Shown piece after piece: positions 7,171-10,831 of a DNA stretch of 10,831 nt. A model generated the notes under the pieces. It did not search any database and was not told where the DNA came from. It was given only the letters and a program-made list of their open reading frames with translations. How positions within the stretch are numbered: position 1 is the stretch's first letter; each line of letters starts with the position of its first letter. The translations under genes were made by a program, and so were the position numbers. Source of the stretch: Rhodoferax sp. (GTDB lineage Bacteria; Pseudomonadota; Gammaproteobacteria; Burkholderiales; Burkholderiaceae_C); NCBI GenBank assembly GCA_028711355.1, contig JAQTSL010000105.1, positions 1 through 10,831 of the forward strand, given 5' to 3'.

Positions 7171-8274
7171 TCACGCGCGCAACGCCAACGCCGCCACATG
7201 GTCACCCAGCGCCAACGCACTGGTCAAGCCAGGCGATTCAATGCCAAACAGGTTGATCAGCCCGGGCACGCCGTGGCTGGCAGACCCTTGAATCATGAAG
7301 TCTGCGGCGGGCGCTCCCGGCCCGCTGATCTTGGGCCGAATACCGGCGTAACCAGGTTGCAACGCACCGACTGGCAACGCCGGCCAGTAGCGTCGCACCT
7401 GTGTATCAAAAGCAGCACCACGCGCCGCATCAACCGACAGATCATCCACATCATCGACCCACTGCACATCCGGGCCAAACTTGGCCTGTCCGCCCAAATC
7501 CAGCGTCAGGTGCACGCCCAGTCCACCTGGCTCGGGTACCGGATAAATCAGATGCGTGAAGGGTGCCCGCCCCGCCAGTGTGAAGTAATTGCCTTTGGCA
7601 AAAAAGGCCTGCGGCAAGCAATCTGGATTCAACCCGGTACAACGCCGCGCCAGCGCGACTGCGCCCAAACCGGCCGCGTTGATGACCAGGTTTGCACGCA
7701 GTTTGGTGCCGTCTTGCATACCAATTTCTATAGCATCTTGCGCTTTATTCATCTGCGCTACCGGCGAATTTAATGCAACAAGTCCAGCGGCGGTTTCAAG
7801 CTCTGCCTGGAGCGACAACATCAAGCCATGGCTATCCACGATGCCGGTCGATGCGGACAACAAAGCGGCTTCGCAGCGCAGCGCTGGCTCCAGCGCGCTT
7901 GCCTCGGCGCGACTTAACAGGCGCAGTTGAGCAACACCGTTGCGCCTGGCCTTTTGCTGGATCTGTTGCAGTTGATCCACCTGATCAGATGAGGTGGCGA
8001 CGATCAACTTGCCGCAACGCCGATGATCAATCCCGCGCCGAGCGCAATAGTCGTACAGCATCGCGTTGCCCTGCACGCACAGGCGTGCCTTGAGAGAACC
8101 GGTGGCGTAATAGATGCCAGCGTGAATCACCTCGCTGTTGCGCGAACTGGTACCGCTGCCAATGGTGTTGGCTGCCTCCAGCACCAGCACCCCGCGCCCG
8201 GCCAGCGCCAGCGACCGCGCCACCGCCAAGCCCACCACACCGGCGCCAATTACGACTGCATCGACCTGGTCCAT
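7171..8274 (-). CDS. FAD-dependent oxidoreductase, L-2-hydroxyglutarate dehydrogenase (LhgO/L2HGDH)-like
   Basis: A DAO-type flavoprotein of 367-369 residues. The N-terminal Rossmann FAD motif is DAVVIGAGVVGLAVARSLAL, followed by the acidic ribose-binding LVLE. GSGTSSRNSEVIHAGIYY and SLKARLCVQGN are typical of the L-2-hydroxyglutarate oxidase/dehydrogenase group. AGLGAVALAR, YPVPEPGGLGVHLTLDLGG and the C-terminal GIRPKISGPG and FGIESPGLTSALALGD complete the FAD and substrate domains. The group oxidises L-2-hydroxyglutarate to 2-oxoglutarate, which would link it to the odh genes downstream; the substrate itself is inferred. The ATG at 8274 has GGTGGGTA 8 nt upstream, whereas for the ATG at 8280 that sequence is too close (2 nt), so I choose 8274. 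A terminator upstream isolates it from tRNA-Val. Confidence 0.88.
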   Translation of the reverse strand: MDQVDAVVIGAGVVGLAVARSLALAGRGVLVLEAANTIGSGTSSRNSEVIHAGIYYATGSLKARLCVQGNAMLYDYCARRGIDHRRCGKLIVATSSDQVDQLQQIQQKARRNGVAQLRLLSRAEASALEPALRCEAALLSASTGIVDSHGLMLSLQAELETAAGLVALNSPVAQMNKAQDAIEIGMQDGTKLRANLVINAAGLGAVALARRCTGLNPDCLPQAFFAKGNYFTLAGRAPFTHLIYPVPEPGGLGVHLTLDLGGQAKFGPDVQWVDDVDDLSVDAARGAAFDTQVRRYWPALPVGALQPGYAGIRPKISGPGAPAADFMIQGSASHGVPGLINLFGIESPGLTSALALGDHVAALALRA

Positions 8275-8333
8275 TGTCATTACCCACCATCACTTGCGTT
8301 AGCACCAGCCCAGCAACCCGCCTGACACAGACG

Positions 8334-8367
8334 AAAAAAAAGGACTCAACACGACGCTGAATCCTTT
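8334..8367 (-). terminator. Rho-independent terminator of tRNA-Val
   Basis: On the minus strand AAAGGATTCA (8367-8358) pairs with TGAGTCCTTT (8348-8339), a 10-bp stem with one G-T pair and a short loop. It runs directly into eight T residues (8341-8334). It lies 9 nt past the tRNA 3' end. Confidence 0.9.
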
Positions 8368-8375
8368 GACTGACT

Positions 8376-8450
8376 TGGTGGGCGGTGGAGGCTTCGAACC
8401 TCCGACCCCAGCAGTGTGAATGCTGTGCTCTACCCCTGAGCTAACCGCCC
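8376..8450 (-). tRNA. tRNA-Val (anticodon CAC)
   Basis: The acceptor stem is GGGCGGT/ACCGCCC, with a D-arm TAGCTCAGGGGTAGAGCA. The anticodon stem CAGCA/TGCTG encloses loop TTCACAC, so the anticodon is CAC and reads GTG valine codons. The T-arm is GGAGG TTCGAAG CCTCC. Discriminator A and a genome-encoded CCA (8378-8376) are present. The total is 75 nt with full cloverleaf pairing. Confidence 0.97.
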
Positions 8451-8465
8451 TAGTCCATTGCTGGA

Positions 8466-8480
8466 AAGCGGCGGATTATG
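8466..8480 (-). promoter_or_regulatory. Probable -10 and GC-rich discriminator of the tRNA-Val promoter
   Basis: CATAAT (8480-8475) runs into the GC-rich stretch CCGCCGCTT. The 12-mer AATCCGCCGCTT is identical in the tRNA-Asn promoter region on the other strand. No good -35 is visible. A GC-rich discriminator is the known hallmark of stringently controlled stable-RNA promoters. Confidence 0.4.
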
Positions 8481-8594
8481 CCATAGTTGACGGTCGCTCC
8501 CGGCCTTCCTTTGGCATCGTGGCGTAACTTGTTCTGACACGCAAATTTGATGAATTTCGACGACCTTCAAGGCAAGAACCGCAGCAATTTGCTT

Positions 8595-8609
8595 TAGAAT
8601 CCGCCGCTT
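8595..8609 (+). promoter_or_regulatory. Probable -10 and GC-rich discriminator of the tRNA-Asn promoter
   Basis: TAGAAT (8595-8600) is followed by CCGCCGCTT, 12 nt before the mature tRNA 5' end. A convincing -35 is not seen at 16-18 bp. The shared 12-mer with the tRNA-Val promoter supports a common promoter type. Confidence 0.45.
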
Positions 8610-8611
8610 GT

Positions 8612-8687
8612 TCCTCGATAGCTCAGTTGGTAGAGCGCCGGACTGTTAATCCGTAGGTCCCTGGTTCGAGCCCAGGTCGAGGAGCCA
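8612..8687 (+). tRNA. tRNA-Asn (anticodon GTT)
   Basis: The acceptor stem is TCCTCGA/TCGAGGA, with D-arm GCTCAGTTGGTAGAGC. The anticodon stem CGGAC/GTCCG-type arm encloses loop CTGTTAA, so the anticodon is GTT. The T-arm is CCTGG TTCGAGC CCAGG. Discriminator G and encoded CCA (8685-8687) are present, total 76 nt. It is divergent from tRNA-Val, and its 3' end faces the AT-richer cluster of small genes. Confidence 0.97.
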
Positions 8688-8704
8688 AAAAATCCAAACG
8701 AATC

Positions 8705-8742
8705 AAGCACTTAGGTCAAAAACCTTGGTGCTTTTTTCTTTT
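8705..8742 (+). terminator. Rho-independent terminator of tRNA-Asn
   Basis: AAGCAC (8705-8710) pairs with GTGCTT (8728-8733), with an inner AGGT/ACCT pairing around a CAAAA loop. The T-rich run TTTTTTCTTTTC follows. It lies 17 nt past the tRNA 3' end. Confidence 0.88.
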
Positions 8743-8804
8743 CTGGATTGCACTATTGCTGTACCTTCGGTTCTGCATTGGTTCGGCAGGTTCAGCGTCG
8801 GTGT

Positions 8805-8906
8805 ATGCTGAAAGGCTTTGGTGTTGCACCGCCGGGCAATTTTGGATGGCCTACAGTGTCCATTGGCGAGATTCCTGTTACAACTTTTAAATCAAATCCC
8901 CCATGA
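8805..8906 (+). CDS. Possible 33-residue micro-ORF overlapping the next gene (ATGA)
   Basis: ATG at 8805 opens a 33-codon frame (MLKGFGVAPPGNFGWPTVSI and 13 more residues) whose TGA overlaps the ATG of the next gene in ATGA. The frame stays open upstream to near the tRNA terminator, so the true start is uncertain. There is no clear Shine-Dalgarno. I do not recognise the peptide. The stop-start overlap and the absence of a Shine-Dalgarno for the next gene suggest translational coupling, but the frame could be fortuitous. Confidence 0.25.
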   Translation: MLKGFGVAPPGNFGWPTVSIGEIPVTTFKSNPP

Positions 8907-9178
8907 ACAAAAGCCAAGAATCCAAAGAAGTTCAGAATGCACTGATAAAAACGAGTGATCAAGTTGCATGGCTTATTGCCAACACAGCTGCCACAAACAT
9001 CATCATTCGATCTCTGGCAGAAGCCAACAAGGAAAATCCTCTCTTTTTGGATGCCCTCAAGAAATTGCATGCCTCCCACATAGCCATTACCATTCCATCG
9101 CCCATGTCGGACGGCTCGATTGCCGAATACGAGAAGGCAATCAAAGAACTGCTCCCCACAACGGTAGTGCTCCAATAG
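8903..9178 (+). CDS. Hypothetical protein, 91 residues
   Basis: I do not recognise this family. The protein is soluble-looking and mainly helical, with a polar N-terminus (MNKSQESKEVQNALIKTSDQ), a hydrophobic patch AWLIANTAATNIIIRSL (about 22-38), a charged helix and a proline-containing segment ITIPSPMSDGS (about 62-72). There is no signal peptide, no clear transmembrane helix and no cysteine. The gene is AT-richer than the metabolic genes to the left. No Shine-Dalgarno precedes the ATG (AAATCCCCC), so it may be translated by coupling to the frame that ends in ATGA, or the start may lie elsewhere. An opposite-strand frame of 135 codons (8792-9199) overlaps it. I favour the plus-strand frame because its protein is less cysteine- and glycine-rich and it is codirectional with its neighbours. 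Confidence 0.55.
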   Translation: MNKSQESKEVQNALIKTSDQVAWLIANTAATNIIIRSLAEANKENPLFLDALKKLHASHIAITIPSPMSDGSIAEYEKAIKELLPTTVVLQ

Positions 9179-9219
9179 TGAGATCTCATTGCGTACCACT
9201 TACCAGTTCATCTCAGTTC

Positions 9220-9392
9220 ATGTTTAACTTAAAACAGTCCTGCTCTTGGTTATTACTGCCTGCATCTCCCTCACCCTGCAAGCCTGTGCTGTCGTTGCTG
9301 TAGCCGATGCGGCGGTGACGGTGGTGGCCACCGGGGTAAAAGTTACTGCCAAGGCCGTTGGTGCTGTGGCTGATGCTGTTATTCCGGATTGA
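9220..9392 (+). pseudogene. Small lipoprotein gene with an apparent one-base frameshift at its start
   Basis: The frame beginning at 9228 encodes LKTVLLLVITACISLTLQAC, a lipoprotein signal peptide with lipobox LQAC (Cys at 9285-9287). A mature tail rich in Ala and Val follows, ending KVTAKAVGAVADAVIPD at TGA 9390-9392. This resembles the very short lipoproteins ending in K-x-x-G-A-V-x-D-x-x-x-P-D (NF038104-like, from memory). That frame has no ATG: TAA (9225-9227) lies immediately before it. The ATG at 9220 (ATG TTT AAC TTA AAA) is one base out of frame; one extra base there would give a perfect N-terminus, MF(N/K)LKTVLLL. The explanations are a recent deletion, a sequencing error, or initiation at CTG 9240 or TTG 9246. 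Silent-site differences from its partial copy at 10076 show that the tail was under coding selection. Confidence 0.6.
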
Positions 9393-9483
9393 ATGAAAAC
9401 GAATCATGCTAACTTTGCCATGGCGTCGCTCCTGACAAGTTGCGCTGCCACACTTTTAATTCTCAACACTCCTGGAGTTTTCC

Positions 9484-9849
9484 ATGTCACGCCCTATTCT
9501 TGATGAAAAATACATTCACCATGCTATTCGCAGCATGGTTGAGGCAAACCAGCAGTCCATCGTGCAGGAGGTGATCGCAGCGGTCAGAGACAACGATGTG
9601 GTGGTCGTGGGGATGGGGTTCAACCCTTTTCCTAGGCAGGCGTGCAAGGCGCTGGAGATGATCAAGCAACCCTACAAGTATTTGGAATACGGCAACTATT
9701 TCAACAGCTGGCGTAAACGCAACGCCCTCAAAATGTGGAGTGGCTGGCCGACCTTTCCGATGGTGTTTGTCAAAGGGGTGCTTGTTGGCGGTGCCAGTGA
9801 TTTAAAGGCCATGGTCGCCAGCGGCGAGTTCAAGAAAATAATGACGTAA
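9484..9849 (+). CDS. Glutaredoxin-fold protein with NPFP in place of the CPYC active site
   Basis: A 121-residue protein. After a helical extension of about 35 residues (MSRPILDEKYIHHAIRSMVE...), a thioredoxin-fold domain begins with DNDVVVVGMGF. It continues with NPFPRQACKALEMI where glutaredoxins have CPYCxxAKxLL, then the TVP-type cis-proline motif WPTFPMVFVKG and the glutathione-binding VGGASDL. Both cysteines of the classical motif are replaced (Asn and Pro), and the only nearby cysteine lies four residues further on. Glutathione-binding elements look intact, so it may bind glutathione or an Fe-S partner without normal dithiol catalysis. I believe related Burkholderiales proteins share NPFP, so this may be a family trait. 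The start is well supported by GGAG (9474-9477) 6 nt before the ATG. Confidence 0.85.
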   Translation: MSRPILDEKYIHHAIRSMVEANQQSIVQEVIAAVRDNDVVVVGMGFNPFPRQACKALEMIKQPYKYLEYGNYFNSWRKRNALKMWSGWPTFPMVFVKGVLVGGASDLKAMVASGEFKKIMT

Positions 9850-9880
9850 TTATTGCCCTTCAACCAATCCTGGCAGCAAC

Positions 9881-10147
9881 GTGAACTTACTCAAGCGACT
9901 CCTATCTCGTCGTCAACCCCTGTCACCAGAACAACGTGCCAGTGACCTGATCAAGGCCATCGACGCAGGGGGTATCCCCTTGAACCCTGCTGTGGTCAAC
10001 GACATTGCCAGGAAGTTGGGGCTTGACGTGTTAATCACAGCGCCAATGGATGAGACCATCGCACGTATTCGTATTGCCACCGGGGTGAAGGTCACCGCCA
10101 AGGCCGTTGATGCTGTTGCTGATGCCGTCAATCCAGGCGGAAACTGA
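9881..10147 (+). CDS. Hypothetical protein, 88 residues, with a C-terminal tail copied from the lipoprotein gene
   Basis: The start is GTG at 9881, 31 nt after the glutaredoxin-like stop, with no strong Shine-Dalgarno. Residues 1-11 are basic (MNLLKRLLSRR). Residues 15-65 (LSPEQRASDLIKAIDAGGIP to DETIARIRI) form a compact helical domain of a type I recall as uncharacterised in Comamonadaceae, which usually ends near ARIR. From residue 66, ATGVKVTAKAVDAVADAVNP matches the lipoprotein tail almost residue for residue, and DNA similarity starts sharply at 10076. There is no signal peptide, so the tail is here on a cytoplasmic protein. The gene is probably real. Its present C-terminus looks like the product of a local recombination. 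Confidence 0.7.
   Translation: MNLLKRLLSRRQPLSPEQRASDLIKAIDAGGIPLNPAVVNDIARKLGLDVLITAPMDETIARIRIATGVKVTAKAVDAVADAVNPGGN
10076..10134 (+). repeat. Diverged direct repeat of 9327-9385 (lipoprotein tail segment)
   Basis: By hand alignment 50 of 59 bases match 9327-9385 with no gaps, starting at GCCACCGGGGT. Seven of the nine differences are silent third-position changes. The two others are GGT/GAT and ATT/AAT. No similarity is visible upstream of the GCCACC junction. Confidence 0.85.
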
Positions 10148-10182
10148 TTCGCCGTACAACTGAAACAATACCGAAAGAAAAA

Positions 10183-10425
10183 ATGTTTGATATAGCTGGC
10201 CAGTGGCTTCACCTTGAGACATTCGATGATTTTGACAATGGTTTGTCTGATCTGATAGACCTCTGGTCAAGCAAGGCCACCAAAAAGGTAAAAGAATCAG
10301 CACTTGCTCACTTCAAAGAAAACTTAGAAGGGGCTGTGCTCAATTGGGCTGACAACAGAGCCAAGTCGAAGAAATATGCTGTCATTGGCGCAGAGTTGGC
10401 AGAGTTTGAAGAAGTGCTGAAGTAG
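10183..10425 (+). CDS. Hypothetical protein, 80 residues
   Basis: I do not recognise this family. It is a small acidic-to-neutral helical protein. The N-terminal segment is rich in Asp and aromatic residues (MFDIAGQWLHLETFDDFDNG), followed by a Lys-rich helix (SSKATKKVKESALAHFKENL) and a C-terminal helix (YAVIGAELAEFEEVLK). There is no signal peptide, membrane segment or cysteine. The ATG is preceded by GAAAGAAAAA, a usable purine-rich Shine-Dalgarno. It lies 35 nt after the 88-residue gene and 24 nt before the membrane-protein gene in the same direction, so these could be one transcript. Confidence 0.65.
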   Translation: MFDIAGQWLHLETFDDFDNGLSDLIDLWSSKATKKVKESALAHFKENLEGAVLNWADNRAKSKKYAVIGAELAEFEEVLK

Positions 10426-10449
10426 GGCCAAAAGTTAGCTTTTTTAGTC

Positions 10450-10695
10450 ATGAATGAACTCAAACAGTTTGAATCTCTCGGCTTGGTGCTGCCAACCCCG
10501 GCTTACATCTTAGGTGCCATCCTGTTTGGCATCATCGGCTGGGTTGCATTTCGACGAGGCAGAAAAACGTCAATCTCGGTGCTTGAATGGATTGGTGTAG
10601 CACTGATGATTTACCCCTACGGCGTATCGGAAACTTGGATGCTGTGGCTGGTTGGGATTGCACTTTCGGGCTTGGTTTACGCCAAGTGGACCTGA
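10450..10695 (+). CDS. Small integral membrane protein, 81 residues, about three transmembrane helices
   Basis: Three hydrophobic stretches are visible: PAYILGAILFGIIGWVAF (about 17-34), VLEWIGVALMIYPYGV (about 44-59) and MLWLVGIALSGLVYA (about 64-78). The basic loop RRGRKTS between the first and second favours a cytoplasmic loop there, placing the N-terminus outside by the positive-inside rule. The pattern G-x-x-x-F-G-x-x-G near the first helix and P-Y in the second resembles a common class of uncharacterised small inner-membrane proteins; no function can be assigned. No Shine-Dalgarno is evident before the ATG (GCTTTTTTAGTC). It is the last gene in the window and codirectional with the small genes before it. 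Confidence 0.75.
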   Translation: MNELKQFESLGLVLPTPAYILGAILFGIIGWVAFRRGRKTSISVLEWIGVALMIYPYGVSETWMLWLVGIALSGLVYAKWT

Positions 10696-10831
10696 TCGGC
10701 ACGTGCCACACAAGTTCGACACCTTTTCGCCAAAAATCCTGTTTTCCCGCCCCAGCCCGCTAATGAATTCAACAACTTACATCGATTTTTGATCTGAAAG
10801 CAAAAACCGCTTGTAGTGGCACGTTTCCAGG

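Noticed and set aside
7129..7773. 214-codon plus-strand frame opposite the FAD oxidoreductase
   Set aside because: The complementary frame encodes a clear FAD protein; this one is basic and low in motifs, typical of antisense shadows.
8792..9199. 135-codon minus-strand frame across the small hypothetical gene
   Set aside because: Its protein is rich in Cys, Gly and Phe with no recognised motif, it runs against the direction of the neighbouring genes, and it converges toward the tRNA-Asn terminator region. I could not exclude it completely.
9220..9240. Programmed -1 frameshift at AAAA in the lipoprotein start
   Set aside because: The four-A run is shorter than a usual slippery heptamer and no stimulatory structure is evident; a simple indel or alternative start is more economical.
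8968..9303. 111-codon plus-strand frame that includes the out-of-frame ATG at 9220
   Set aside because: Its protein is His/Ser/Pro rich without motifs, and the coding signal after 9228 is clearly in the lipoprotein frame.
9393..9503. 36-codon frame starting directly after the lipoprotein stop, with a LLTSC lipobox-like string
   Set aside because: It overlaps the well-supported start of the glutaredoxin-like gene, has no Shine-Dalgarno and a poor signal-peptide N-region, and is probably chance.
8743..10831. Integron cassette array hypothesis for the string of small genes
   Set aside because: I found no convincing attC-type sites (paired RYYYAAC/GTTRRRY with inner imperfect palindromes) between the genes and no integrase.
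10696..10831. Terminal 136 bp including palindrome GGCACGTGCC (10698-10707)
   Set aside because: A short palindrome is present, but there is no T-tract, gene start or repeat that I can support; the sequence is cut by the window edge.

Overview
The window looks like a chromosomal segment of a betaproteobacterium of the order Burkholderiales, most likely Comamonadaceae (Rhodoferax/Polaromonas-like). I infer this from protein character, codon use, the layout of the 2-oxoglutarate dehydrogenase genes and a leader resembling the Burkholderiales sucA RNA motif. No database search was possible.

Positions 1-8280 are an ordinary, GC-rich block of central-metabolism genes, all on the minus strand. In transcription order they are: an FAD-dependent oxidoreductase of the L-2-hydroxyglutarate dehydrogenase type (8274-7171), an isochorismatase-fold hydrolase (7073-6471), propionyl-CoA synthetase prpE (6374-4479), an intrinsic terminator (about 4308-4268), then odhA/sucA (4145-1278) and odhB/sucB (1094 to beyond position 1). 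The oxidoreductase could supply 2-oxoglutarate, OdhA/OdhB convert it to succinyl-CoA, and PrpE makes propionyl-CoA. The third 2-oxoglutarate dehydrogenase subunit (Lpd) would be expected beyond the left edge. The odhA and odhB leaders share a duplicated element: the same 13-mer and a CCTCC box at identical distances from both start codons. A paired palindromic repeat occurs once in the odhA-odhB spacer and once, inverted, just after prpE.

Positions 8334-8742 hold two divergent tRNA genes, tRNA-Val(CAC) on minus and tRNA-Asn(GTT) on plus. Each has a clear terminator, and they share a GC-rich discriminator sequence.

Positions 8743-10831, downstream of tRNA-Asn, look different: more AT-rich, all plus strand, and made of very short genes. 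These are an unrecognised 91-residue protein (possibly preceded by a translationally coupled micro-ORF), a small lipoprotein gene whose start is out of frame by one base, a glutaredoxin-fold protein whose CPYC motif reads NPFP, an 88-residue protein whose C-terminal tail copies the lipoprotein tail, an unrecognised 80-residue protein, and an 81-residue membrane protein. This is the accessory part of the window and holds its most unusual observations. I see no integrase, transposase, phage structural gene, CRISPR array or recognisable defence system.
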